A model generated the notes under the pieces. It was not told the origin of the DNA. It ran no database searches and saw nothing but the letters and a program-made list of their open reading frames with translations. 26,669 bases of DNA from positions 1 to 26,669 of IMG/VR virus record IMGVR_UViG_3300030098_001471; one strand, given 5' to 3'. The stretch comes from a virus. Positions 13,314-21,092 of the stretch are shown here, piece after piece. The translations under genes and the position numbers were made by a program. Numbering within the stretch: position 1 is the stretch's first letter; every line of letters begins with the position of its first letter.

Positions 13314-13667
13314 TTACTCACCTCCTTCTTCTAGTTCAGAAATAACTTTTTTAAGATCGGGTAAGGAAATATTAACCCGAAACTTTTTTACTTTTCCGTG
13401 TTCCGATAATTTTACTTTAGTTATCCCTCTTAAATGATAACCCGATGATGTTATCCAAAAACTCATATTAGGCTTTTCTATTGGTTTAGGAAACCACTTA
13501 TATTCGTATGCTCCACCAATTATAACTCCATTTTCATCTTTCTCGTAAACTTGTCTCCATTCACCTTGCTCACTTTCGTTTTTTATTTCTTGTATCTCAA
13601 TATCTGAAGTTTCTCCTTTATGCTCTCTTAACTTTTTTTCAAAAGATTTATTAAATTTATTTTTCAT
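13314..13667 (-). CDS. Early hypothetical protein (117 aa) with the repeated GGATAGTAGTA leader
   Basis: This 117-residue charged protein has a Lys/Glu-rich N-terminus, a middle (EYKWFPKPIEKPNMSFWITS) rich in aromatics, and a C-terminal helix (ISLPDLKKVISELEEGGE). No family recognised. Its ribosome-site region, AAAGGATAGTAGTATAATG, is the same as that of the first early gene except for one base before the ATG. Both starts can therefore pair with the same segment of the early leader (14099-14108). Confidence 0.7.
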   Translation of the reverse strand: MKNKFNKSFEKKLREHKGETSDIEIQEIKNESEQGEWRQVYEKDENGVIIGGAYEYKWFPKPIEKPNMSFWITSSGYHLRGITKVKLSEHGKVKKFRVNISLPDLKKVISELEEGGE

Positions 13668-13669
13668 TA

Positions 13670-13680
13670 TACTACTATCC
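13670..13680 (-). promoter_or_regulatory. Second copy of the GGATAGTAGTA ribosome-site element
   Basis: GGATAGTAGTA stands two bases before ATG 13667 and is identical to 14065-14075 before ATG 14062. Ten of its bases are complementary to the leader segment at 14099-14108, so this second start may share the first one's control. Confidence 0.6.
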
Positions 13681-13705
13681 TTTATTTTAATTTATGTTTA
13701 TACCC

Positions 13706-13728
13706 AAAAAGCCGCATTTAAGCGGCTT
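13706..13728 (-). terminator. Short hairpin with U-run between the first two early genes
   Basis: The minus-strand transcript forms AAGCCGC/GCGGCUU (13728-13722 with 13715-13709), 7 bp with a 6-base loop, running into UUUUU. It lies 20 bases after the first early gene. The U-run is short, so termination is probably partial. Confidence 0.55.
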
Positions 13729-13747
13729 AATGGATTCGATCTTTTTT

Positions 13748-14062
13748 TTATCTAACAAACTTTTTTAAACGTACCTCCGTTTTATCGAATATCGTTTTTG
13801 ATTCTTTTACCTTAAAGGTGCCTCCACTAATTGATTTGTGTTTTCTAATTGATTTAAAAACCTTTGGATGCTTTTTAGATTCATTATAAAAAGAACTTAA
13901 TTCAATATGTGCAGTTCCATCCTCTTCTAGGTGAATGCTAATATCTGTTGTATGATCATTATTAGACAAAAGAAACATAGTTTTATTTTCACCTTTAAAA
14001 ATATAATTTTGTTTTGAAACTTTCCAATTAGCCTTGTTTTTTATTTTAGTACTTATTTTCAT
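13748..14062 (-). CDS. First early gene, hypothetical protein (104 aa)
   Basis: This 104-residue basic protein (begins MKISTKIKNKANWKVSKQNY; contains TTDISIHLEEDGTAHIELSS, a beta-hairpin-like stretch) is of no recognised family. It is the promoter-proximal early gene, with AAAGGATAGTAGTA before ATG 14062, and it is followed by a small hairpin. Its 120-base leader folds and can hide this ribosome site. Being first in the operon with a dedicated leader suggests an early takeover or regulatory protein; that is inference from position. Confidence 0.7.
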   Translation of the reverse strand: MKISTKIKNKANWKVSKQNYIFKGENKTMFLLSNNDHTTDISIHLEEDGTAHIELSSFYNESKKHPKVFKSIRKHKSISGGTFKVKESKTIFDKTEVRLKKFVR

Positions 14063-14064
14063 TT

Positions 14065-14184
14065 TACTACTATCCTTTTAACACCGCCCCGGCTGGATGA
14101 TAGTAGTAGTGTGTGTTTGAGATGCGGAATCCCAAGAGGAGAGCCGAGGCGGTATTTAATTTATTATTTAAATCTACTATCATC
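14065..14184 (-). promoter_or_regulatory. Structured early leader with alternative pairings that include the ribosome site
   Basis: The predicted transcript begins near 14184. Segment A GAUGAUAGUAG (14184-14174) is perfectly complementary over 11 bp to segment B CUACUAUCAUC (14106-14096). B overlaps UACUACUAUC (14108-14099), perfectly complementary over 10 bp to GAUAGUAGUA (14074-14065) in the ribosome-site segment C, two bases before ATG. Between A and C a 12-bp stem with one G.U pairs ACCGCCUCGGCU (14153-14142) with AGCCGGGGCGGU (14094-14083). Its 47-base loop holds a second hairpin (14135-14129/14123-14117, loop UCCGC) and B. B with C would form an H-type pseudoknot hiding the ribosome site; B with A would free it. 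No known riboswitch class recognised. Confidence 0.65.
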
Positions 14185-14190
14185 AACAAG

Positions 14191-14218
14191 AGTATAAACA
14201 ATAAATTTCAATTGTCAA
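14191..14218 (-). promoter_or_regulatory. Early sigma-70-type promoter
   Basis: The perfect -35 TTGACA (14218-14213) and -10 TATACT (14196-14191) are separated by 16 bp on the minus strand. They start four bases after the U-run of the tail-operon terminator, and no gene overlaps them. A start site about 7 bases downstream is near 14184, exactly where leader segment A begins. This is the clearest promoter in the window and would drive the early genes, and possibly the whole circuit. Confidence 0.85.
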
Positions 14219-14221
14219 AGG

Positions 14222-14250
14222 AAAAAAGGCGATAAATAAAATTACCGCCT
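14222..14250 (-). terminator. Rho-independent terminator of the tail operon
   Basis: On the minus strand AGGCGGUAA (14250-14242) pairs with UUAUCGCCU (14235-14227), with one G.U in the stem and a short U-rich loop. UUUUUU follows. It lies 15 bases after the last tail gene and directly before the early promoter. Confidence 0.85.
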
Positions 14251-14264
14251 AGCGATAGACAGAT

Positions 14265-15017
14265 TTAAGAAAGTTGTTCCCTCAATGATAATGATGCTGA
14301 ATACCTTTCAAAAGCTACTTCAGTAAATGCAATCGGTGCATCAAGGCGAACATAATTAAAATTTGAATCATCATACCATAAAAACTTTTTACGATTGGTA
14401 ACTGCACTTTCAAAGGTTTGAAGGTTGTTTTTAAAAGTTTGGCTAATTGAACTAAAATTTAATGAAAAGGTTGAAATCGGATTATGTGTTTGAGTTCCAA
14501 ACTCAACTCCTCCGATACTTCTTTGAATTTCTGTTCCGAATATTTCTTGCTCTGCAATCCCTACATCGGGATTCATTTCAAAAGATAATTTTTTTCCAAG
14601 AATAACCTCTGTTAATCCGGTGAATGTAGCCGAGCCACCTCCTTGCCCAAGAAAAAAATATCTATAAGTTGCTTCCGTAAAATTATTTACTTGCCAAGCA
14701 TTAGCAGAAAAGGAGGATGTTAGGCTTGCTATGGTTGTTCCGTTTGTTCCATCCGATGATCTTGCTAGGAAAATATCATCAGTTTCAGCCGCATTCATAT
14801 AAAGAGCGATTGAACTAACTGCGACTGCACTTCCAAAATCAATTCTTATTGCATCAGTATCTACATAAGAAGTTACCGCTAGGCTAATAGATTGATCGTT
14901 GATTCGATCTTCATTATCAATAGTATCACTCGAAGCATTGCTAAAAGTGTTTGAGCTATAAGATCCATCAATTATCGTTGCTTCGGTAAAGCCTACCGAA
15001 TCGTACATAAAATACAT
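14265..15017 (-). CDS. Distal tail protein with carbohydrate-binding-like fold (250 aa)
   Basis: This 250-residue beta-rich protein is the last gene of the tail operon. About residues 20-130 (DGSYSSNTFSNASSDTIDNE, TDAIRIDFGSAVAVSSIALY, YRYFFLGQGG) read like a galactose-binding or discoidin-type jelly roll: 'I.IDFG....VS.IAL' and a later 'YRYFFL'. The C-terminal half (EFGTQTHNPISTFSLNFSSI) is a second beta domain. It follows the large hub-like gene by a one-base overlap and may sit at the tail tip and touch surface sugars. That is inference from fold pattern and position. Confidence 0.55.
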   Translation of the reverse strand: MYFMYDSVGFTEATIIDGSYSSNTFSNASSDTIDNEDRINDQSISLAVTSYVDTDAIRIDFGSAVAVSSIALYMNAAETDDIFLARSSDGTNGTTIASLTSSFSANAWQVNNFTEATYRYFFLGQGGGSATFTGLTEVILGKKLSFEMNPDVGIAEQEIFGTEIQRSIGGVEFGTQTHNPISTFSLNFSSISQTFKNNLQTFESAVTNRKKFLWYDDSNFNYVRLDAPIAFTEVAFERYSASLSLREQLS

Positions 15018-17308
15018 TAACCTACCTCCCTTGCTACTATGGAGTTTGAACCAACTCCTCTATTTGTTTTGATAACCATAAAATATTTACTCCAATTATC
15101 GGCAAAGGCTTTTACAGGCATATTTGAAGAATCAAATTGAACTATATCACCCGTTTCTAATAGATAGCCTTTCTGATTGTTTACGATTTTGCAACTTATC
15201 TCTAGCTTAACATCAAGAAAAAGATTTCCCATATAACTCTGGAATCCATCGTTGGGATTGTCATCAAGATTTACATTTGCCTTATTCACCAGCATATCTA
15301 GATTAAACTCTTTTATATTTTCATTTGTTGCGATGTTATATTTTGTCCGAGCGGCTGAATTAGAATCTGTATCTGTGGACATATAAACATTTTTAGCCGG
15401 ATGCTTTTCAGAATTTACAACTACGCTAGTAAGTAGCTTATCGAAAGAAGTGTTGTTTATTTCTATATCTGCTATATCATCGGCTGATAGAGTAGTTGTT
15501 ACATCCCCGGAAGAATAAGAATCTTTTATATGATAATATGCAAGAGAGTTATCGTGAACCCTAAATTTAAATATAAAACAAAATTCTTGTTGGATTTGTT
15601 CAAGAATATCTATTACGGGTCTCGGTTCTAATTCCCAATATCTAATGTTCCAAGCACTCGTAACTCGATCAGCATAAACATCACTCCAATTATATATGTT
15701 TTCATCCGAATCATCAATGCCCATAGTTTTTTTAATTATTTCCCGATGAGCTTCTAAACCGGTTGATGCAATTCCACTTCCACCTGTATAACTCTTTGAA
15801 AAGCCATCGTGTCCGCTATATAATTGTTTTATTTCGTTGATCCTTGCATTACCATCAGTTTTATCATTTTTTGTGTCTATGGCAGTTGTTGCGGTGAATC
15901 TCATATCGTAAAATTTCAAAACATTTTTTGAGGATGTTCCAAGAGGTAAAGTTACATTATTATCAGCAACCGCATTTCTCTGGACTCGCATTTTAAACCC
16001 ATCGGGATAACCACCATTATTAATATAATCCGTTGCTCTGTTGCTTGTTCCAACTTGCTCACCTATATCAATTCCACTTGCTGAATTTGTATTTGGAGTA
16101 TCAGCACCCTCAAAAAAATCTAACTCGGTTGAAGTTCCTTCAGATATGTCAAAAACTTTTAAATTATTAAAAGAAAAATCACCGGAACTTGTTGCGTAGA
16201 AATTTGTCATTCTCCAGACAAATGTAAAAGTTAATCCGTGATTGTTGCTTGAAAAACTAGAACTCAAAGCCGGAAGATCATCAAATGCTCGTAAATTAAA
16301 AGTTTGATCTTTGTTTACTTGAATATTATAATCAGAAGAATTAGAAATATCAGATCCTCCGAGTTCTAGTGTTCCGAATGTACCGCTTGAATCTTGATCT
16401 GTTGTTCCATCAATTACATTATCGCTATCAAATAATCGAGATATAATATTAAAAGGTTTGAATTTAAAATGTCTTTTTAAATGAGTTCTTGTTTTTAATG
16501 CAAATCCGTTGCTATACGCTTCAGCATCATTTGAATCTTCAACCGGTAAAAAAGCATCTAAACTATTATCATAATAATATAAGGTTGAATCTGTTGATCC
16601 GGTGTTTTCGTGGTTTAAGCAGAAGAAAAAATATTTTGTCGTTTGATCCACCGGAACAGGATGAACCGCTTTTGATAAATTATCTGCATAATCCGGGGAA
16701 GCGTATGTACTAGATGATGCGGTATAATCCCCAAAGGCGATTGGAAAATAATTTCCGTTTGCTGATCTAACATTAGGATAAGTTAGATTGTCGTATGGTC
16801 TCCGAGTCGTTATAGTTAGATTTATAGTAGATTCATTATGATTAAAATCTGTTAGCCTTCCTGTAAAAATCCTTACGCACTTACCAATAGAATCAACATC
16901 ATCCGGCTGAAAATAAACATCAACCTTACGATTGATATAATTATTTGATCCATTCAAAATCTGTTCAGAGAAGTTTGTTCCGTTTAATTTAAAATTGGCT
17001 ATCGTAAAAGACATATTAGAAGTCGAAGCGGTTTGTTTTTCAAGATCAATAGAATCTCGAACTCCGCTTGTGCTTGTTATTACGCCGTGATAAAAATTGC
17101 TTCCGGAAGTTGTTGCTATATCAACATTATTCCAATGATCATCAATCTCCTCATATTTTTCAGAAGCGTTCTCCCAAGCTGAAATGCCAACTTCTGTATC
17201 TGCAAAAGCAATTCCTGTAAAATTAGTTTCATCTCCATAATATAATTGAACTAACCAATTTTCTTTATGTGAGGTTTTTGAAAAATCTTCCGGTAATGTA
17301 ATCGCCAT
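15017..17308 (-). CDS. Large tail tip/hub protein (763 aa)
   Basis: This 763-residue protein is next after the tape measure, the usual place of distal tail and hub (Dit/Tal-like) proteins. The N-terminal part (NWLVQLYYGDETNF, CVRIFTGRLTDFNHNES) resembles the start of baseplate hub domains, in which a beta barrel encircles the tail end. The middle is Ser/Thr/Asn-rich and likely forms beta domains, one of them with SGDFSFNNLKVFDISEG. The C-terminal third (VIDILEQIQQEFCFIFKFRV, ISCKIVNNQKGYLLETGDIV) again looks like hub domains IV/III. No lytic enzyme motif seen. The start at ATG 17308 overlaps the tape-measure stop by one base. Confidence 0.65.
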   Translation of the reverse strand: MAITLPEDFSKTSHKENWLVQLYYGDETNFTGIAFADTEVGISAWENASEKYEEIDDHWNNVDIATTSGSNFYHGVITSTSGVRDSIDLEKQTASTSNMSFTIANFKLNGTNFSEQILNGSNNYINRKVDVYFQPDDVDSIGKCVRIFTGRLTDFNHNESTINLTITTRRPYDNLTYPNVRSANGNYFPIAFGDYTASSSTYASPDYADNLSKAVHPVPVDQTTKYFFFCLNHENTGSTDSTLYYYDNSLDAFLPVEDSNDAEAYSNGFALKTRTHLKRHFKFKPFNIISRLFDSDNVIDGTTDQDSSGTFGTLELGGSDISNSSDYNIQVNKDQTFNLRAFDDLPALSSSFSSNNHGLTFTFVWRMTNFYATSSGDFSFNNLKVFDISEGTSTELDFFEGADTPNTNSASGIDIGEQVGTSNRATDYINNGGYPDGFKMRVQRNAVADNNVTLPLGTSSKNVLKFYDMRFTATTAIDTKNDKTDGNARINEIKQLYSGHDGFSKSYTGGSGIASTGLEAHREIIKKTMGIDDSDENIYNWSDVYADRVTSAWNIRYWELEPRPVIDILEQIQQEFCFIFKFRVHDNSLAYYHIKDSYSSGDVTTTLSADDIADIEINNTSFDKLLTSVVVNSEKHPAKNVYMSTDTDSNSAARTKYNIATNENIKEFNLDMLVNKANVNLDDNPNDGFQSYMGNLFLDVKLEISCKIVNNQKGYLLETGDIVQFDSSNMPVKAFADNWSKYFMVIKTNRGVGSNSIVAREVG

Positions 17309-18798
17309 TAAGCCAAGTTCAATCTTTTAGCTTTTTCAATCGCTGGAATAATGGTATCAATAATCGTTTCATCTACTAGAGGAGCGGATACATTGATTGT
17401 TATTCCTCCCATCTTGCCCGTTAGATTCCTTTGTTGAGCTTCATTAAGGATAACTTCGCCCGGTGTAAGCATCGCTGGAACTGAATCTGTGTTCCCCGTA
17501 CCCGGTACGATTCCACCGGTTGCAAACCTATTGGCAATACTATCAATCCCTTTATCAATTGCTGAACTTACAATCAAACCAGCACCAGCCGCAGCCGCAA
17601 TATTAAACGGAAATGGTACAGTTTTAAAAACACTAGAAACAAATCCAGCAACCGCCTCCATAGCTTCAGCCTTTACAACCGCTCTCATAGCTTCCTCTGC
17701 TGATTGACCACTTAAAAAAGCACTTTTAATATCTTGTTGTATCATAGCATTCTTTTTCGCCATTACCTTATTATATGATACAATGTTTGCCGCATTCACT
17801 CTTTCAATTACTGCACCAAATTCAATATTTGCGTTTTTACTTGTTCTAATAATATCGAGTTGCTTTTGTTGTTTGAATATTAAATGATCAAATCTTGATA
17901 TTTCAGCATCCAAAGCCTCTTTGCTTGTATTTAAGGCAACCTCTGAAACTTGATTTCTTTCGATATATCCCGTATTAAAAATATCAGAAACATAAATTGC
18001 CTCTTCTATTGCTTCTTTTTCTTCGTTGTGCAGTAATCTTCTTTCTCTCAATAAATTATTTAATTGCTCTTCATCAGAAATAGTATCTTCATTTATATAA
18101 TCTGTTAATTGTTGAGTAAAAGATGAAAAATCCGTAGCTATAACTTTAACCAATGGAGATAATTGATTTCCAATGGCTTCCGCTAAATCTCCAGCTGAAT
18201 TTCTTGCTTGGTCTAAAGCTCCCGACATTGTTTGTGCTTGTGCGGTTGCTTGTCCTTCAAAAAGATTAGCAAGCACTTTTACTGCATTTCCAGCCTTCAT
18301 TTCTTCAGCGGTTAAATCCCTTAATTGAGGAACTAACTCACCTAATTCACCGGCTAAACCAGAAAAAGTTTTAGCAGTATTTCTAACCGCACTTTCTAGA
18401 CTCATCCCGGTAGCTTCTGCCAAATCCATAGCAACCGGAATAATATCCATTATTTTTTCTTCGGAAAATCCAATACTAGCCAAAAAAGCCTGTTGTTGTA
18501 TTGTTGCTTCATCTCCAAATCTTGTAACCTCTTGTAAGGCACTCGCTTGCTCTAATAACCTTTGAGATGTTTTCCCTAATGCGGTCTCTAGTTTTTTCTC
18601 TGCATCTTCTTGAATACCAGCTAAATGAATTACAGATGAAAAGCTATTTATTAAACCTTTAGCACCGAAATAAGCGGCAGAAGCAACTCCAACCGCTTTT
18701 CCCAAATTGGTAATTGTGCCTCTTAATCCTTTGAGTTCTTCTTGGGATTTTTTAGCTCCTTTGGTGCTTACTTCTATATTAACTTTTTGAGTTGCCAT
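17308..18798 (-). CDS. Tape measure protein
   Basis: This 496-residue protein has the tape-measure shape. The N-terminus is helical (KGAKKSQEELKGLRGTITNL), followed by a small hydrophobic patch, a long Ala/Glu/Gln-rich helical region (MDLAEATGMSLESAVRNTAK, ALDQARNSAGDLAEAIGNQL), a hydrophobic segment about residues 395-415 (FPFNIAAAAGAGLIVSSAI), and a C-terminal GGIVPGTGNTDSVPAMLTPG stretch found in many of these proteins. At the customary 0.15 nm per residue, tail length would be about 75 nm, short for a siphovirus. It follows the assembly chaperones with a 20-base overlap. Confidence 0.9.
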   Translation of the reverse strand: MATQKVNIEVSTKGAKKSQEELKGLRGTITNLGKAVGVASAAYFGAKGLINSFSSVIHLAGIQEDAEKKLETALGKTSQRLLEQASALQEVTRFGDEATIQQQAFLASIGFSEEKIMDIIPVAMDLAEATGMSLESAVRNTAKTFSGLAGELGELVPQLRDLTAEEMKAGNAVKVLANLFEGQATAQAQTMSGALDQARNSAGDLAEAIGNQLSPLVKVIATDFSSFTQQLTDYINEDTISDEEQLNNLLRERRLLHNEEKEAIEEAIYVSDIFNTGYIERNQVSEVALNTSKEALDAEISRFDHLIFKQQKQLDIIRTSKNANIEFGAVIERVNAANIVSYNKVMAKKNAMIQQDIKSAFLSGQSAEEAMRAVVKAEAMEAVAGFVSSVFKTVPFPFNIAAAAGAGLIVSSAIDKGIDSIANRFATGGIVPGTGNTDSVPAMLTPGEVILNEAQQRNLTGKMGGITINVSAPLVDETIIDTIIPAIEKAKRLNLA

Positions 18799-19186
18799 CT
18801 TTTTTATTTGCCTTGTGGTTTAAAGCTAAACTCATTTCGTTCTTAATGATATTAAACATTGATAATTTATAAGCATTTGCCTCATCAAGATTATGAGCAA
18901 GCGGAATATTATACTCTGTGATATAGTGATATTCATTTAATAGTTGTAGATGTTCGTTATCAATAATGTAGTTAGGATTTGCGAATATCGGCACAAGATA
19001 GAACAATTGTTGCCCGATACTATACTTATTATTTGACTTTTCAATTTGTTCAATCTCATTCCAAATATCATCCTCCGAACTATAATATTTGTTCTTTTTA
19101 GTTATTGGGGATTGAGCTTCGTAAGGGAGCGTAAACTGATTATGGCTTGAGCGATCAAATGCCCAATGCCATACATAATAACTCAA
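18779..19186 (-). CDS. Tail assembly chaperone, T part of a G-T frameshift product
   Basis: This 135-codon frame has no ATG at its beginning: the first usable codon is TTG 19186, inside the upstream stop (TTGA), with only a weak GGGG upstream. It is better explained as the extension of the upstream chaperone. After a -1 slip at A AAA AAA (19198-19204) the ribosome enters this frame at 19198 and reads RKWGLSYYVWHWAFDR, giving a fusion of about 229 residues. The segment YYVWHWAFDRSSHNQFTLP is conserved-looking. In lambda, G and G-T chaperone the tape measure during tail assembly; the position directly before the tape measure matches. Confidence 0.75.
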   Translation of the reverse strand: MSYYVWHWAFDRSSHNQFTLPYEAQSPITKKNKYYSSEDDIWNEIEQIEKSNNKYSIGQQLFYLVPIFANPNYIIDNEHLQLLNEYHYITEYNIPLAHNLDEANAYKLSMFNIIKNEMSLALNHKANKKDGNSKS

Positions 19187-19467
19187 TCCCCATTTTCTTT
19201 TTTTGATGCATCAGAGAGTTCCATATAATTCATTAGAATCGCAGTTAATATCTTCAACTGAAAATCATAATCAAATTGTTTTAAATACTCTTTCGGATTT
19301 TGAAAGGCTATCTCTGCGGTACTTCCCAAAAGAGAATTAAAATCCTTCTGTTTAACATTTTCAGATCCATTCGAATAAACATCTGCAAACTCTCCTTGAA
19401 GTTCTAGCTTTTGTTTATAGTTTATATCCCTTGCGGTGATCTCTGATCCATCTATTTTTATTTTCAT
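19183..19467 (-). CDS. Tail assembly chaperone, G part
   Basis: This 94-residue protein (MKIKIDGSEITARDINYKQK, ..., ILMNYMELSDASKKENGD) lies between the tail tube and tape-measure genes, where lambda-type gpG is found. It has a short beta N-terminus then helices. Seven A residues near its end (19198-19204, codons tcA AAA AAA) sit five codons before the stop and form a -1 slippery heptamer. Most ribosomes would end here and a minority continue into the T frame. Confidence 0.75.
   Translation of the reverse strand: MKIKIDGSEITARDINYKQKLELQGEFADVYSNGSENVKQKDFNSLLGSTAEIAFQNPKEYLKQFDYDFQLKILTAILMNYMELSDASKKENGD
19198..19204 (-). promoter_or_regulatory. Predicted -1 ribosomal frameshift site, A AAA AAA
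   Basis: On the coding strand the bases read TC-AAAAAAA-GAAAATGGGG, in zero frame tcA AAA AAA gaa, the exact X XXY YYZ phasing for a -1 slip. The zero-frame stop follows 12 bases later (TGA 19185-19183). The -1 frame is open through to 18779. Confidence 0.8.
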
Positions 19468-19485
19468 TTTCGCTCCCTTTGAAAA

Positions 19486-20505
19486 TTAACAACTTACTTC
19501 AACAAGTGAATTTGATCCGTTTCCTAGTGCTTTAACTTCTACGTCCAGCATCATCGCATTACCCTCATTGAATCCAACGCTTGTAATGATTGATCTTGGC
19601 AAGCTGAATCCAAAACTTCCATCAGCTAGAGACGCTTGATGATTGCAGAGCGTTGCTCCGGTTGATGATCCGGATACTTGAGTTGTGTTGAACCTCTCAA
19701 ACATATCAAGGAAGTTATTATCATACAAACAAGAAAAACTTGCAGAAGAAGAAACTTCTCCGCTTCTTGTTGCTACTTCATACCCGGTTGAAGTTATACC
19801 ACTAAAAGCAATTGGATTATCAATTGTTAAGTTAAATGATGATAGAACCGCATTAGCAACTCCAGCGATAATACGATCATCTGCATCCCAAGAACTCATA
19901 AAATAATCATTCCCGGTAATTGCTTGATCTGCTGAAATTGATGCAATCGTAAGTTCTCCCGATGCTGGCTTTGTTCCCGATTGAAAAGTTGCCGAGAATT
20001 TAACTCTGCCGCCTTCAGTTCCAGCATCTCCCGAAAGCGAAAGGCTAGTTAAGAAACAATCTTTAAAAGCAAGATCGGAATCAGTTGCCGGGGATTTCAT
20101 TACGATAGATAAAATTTGATTTGATGTTTGATTCGTAGTTCCAACTCCATAGCTACTCGTTGCAACATTTGAAGCGATTGCATAAGGTGCAGAAGTATCT
20201 AAAGTTAAATGCGATAATAATAAATCGAGTCCTTCAGTAGTTGCAGTTCCAGAAACGCTAATTTCTTTTACCGCAGTTATATTATCTTGAAAAAAGTTGG
20301 TATCAAGTAACACCCTTGATCCACTTCTAACATCTAAAGTTTGATTTATTCCTAAATTTGGTGATCCAATACTATCAACATCTAGAGCAATATAATCGTT
20401 ATCCGGTGATCCACTTGAACCCGGATTTATAGTTCCGTAATCATCTTGCTCTGCTACTAAAAATTGAAATAGTTTAGGATCGTAACTTGTTCCCGAGATA
20501 GCCAT
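19486..20505 (-). CDS. Major tail tube protein
   Basis: This 339-residue Ser/Thr/Ala/Gly-rich beta protein precedes the chaperones in the operon. Repeated short strands are visible (AVKEISVSGTATTEGLDLLL, RVKFSATFQSGTKPASGEL, SSFNLTIDNPIAFSGITSTG). Proteins of this composition and place form stacked hexameric rings of the siphovirus tail tube. The C-terminus (MLDVEVKALGNGSNSLVEVS) is also beta. The role is inferred from context and composition. Confidence 0.75.
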   Translation of the reverse strand: MAISGTSYDPKLFQFLVAEQDDYGTINPGSSGSPDNDYIALDVDSIGSPNLGINQTLDVRSGSRVLLDTNFFQDNITAVKEISVSGTATTEGLDLLLSHLTLDTSAPYAIASNVATSSYGVGTTNQTSNQILSIVMKSPATDSDLAFKDCFLTSLSLSGDAGTEGGRVKFSATFQSGTKPASGELTIASISADQAITGNDYFMSSWDADDRIIAGVANAVLSSFNLTIDNPIAFSGITSTGYEVATRSGEVSSSASFSCLYDNNFLDMFERFNTTQVSGSSTGATLCNHQASLADGSFGFSLPRSIITSVGFNEGNAMMLDVEVKALGNGSNSLVEVSC

Positions 20506-20508
20506 AAT

Positions 20509-20691
20509 CTAATCCTTTTTTTTCTTTTTTTGTTCTGTTACATAATTAAAAGCCTTTGGCGGTATCTTATCAACCTCCACAATCTTCCCTTTATTGATCT
20601 TTTCGATCAAATCTTCATCTGTGCCATAATTCCAAAAACACCAACCGGATCTATCCGGAATTTGACAATCTTTTTTAATTTTTATTTTCAT
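20509..20691 (-). CDS. Small hypothetical protein between tail genes (60 aa)
   Basis: This 60-residue protein (MKIKIKKDCQIPDRSGWCFW, then NYGTDEDLIEKINKGKIVEV) has a Lys-run at the C-terminus (EQKKKKKD). The start overlaps the previous stop by four bases (ATGA type). A short SH3-like beta protein of this kind is sometimes found between tail completion and tube genes. No function assigned. Confidence 0.6.
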   Translation of the reverse strand: MKIKIKKDCQIPDRSGWCFWNYGTDEDLIEKINKGKIVEVDKIPPKAFNYVTEQKKKKKD

Positions 20692-21092
20692 ATTTCTAGC
20701 CTTTGAATAGTTAAGGTTATATTCGCTCTTGCCTTATCATCTTCTCTCTCATATTCAACAGATTCACAAACTCCGTTGAAATATTCATTTTCAGTTGAAC
20801 TTTGCGGACTTGAAAAAATTACTTTTACCCTTTCAGCGATATTTGAAACTTGCTTAAATACATTCTCTGAATATTGCCCTCCGGTTGTAATCTCATAAAC
20901 TAACAATAAAGTATATTGGCGGATTGCAGTTGTTGCAAAACGATCAACAATATCATCCGCTACCGGTTGCAAAAAGAATGAAGAATTACCTCTATTCTCA
21001 TCAAAGGACATCGGAACTCCCGTAATCTCTTTTGTAATAACAGAAGCAACTTTATCAATCGCCTTATGAATTTGATTGGTATAATCAATCAT
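20688..21092 (-). CDS. Tail completion/terminator-like protein
   Basis: This 134-residue protein has helix (IHKAIDKVASVITKEITGV), middle strands (YTLLLVYEITTGGQYSENVF), helix (KQVSNIAERVKVIF) and C-terminal strand (ARANITLTIQRLEI). This is the alternating layout of tail terminator proteins (lambda gpU-like), which cap the tail tube. Its position between connector and tube genes agrees. ATGA overlap with the connector-like gene. Moderate confidence. Confidence 0.5.
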   Translation of the reverse strand: MIDYTNQIHKAIDKVASVITKEITGVPMSFDENRGNSSFFLQPVADDIVDRFATTAIRQYTLLLVYEITTGGQYSENVFKQVSNIAERVKVIFSSPQSSTENEYFNGVCESVEYEREDDKARANITLTIQRLEI

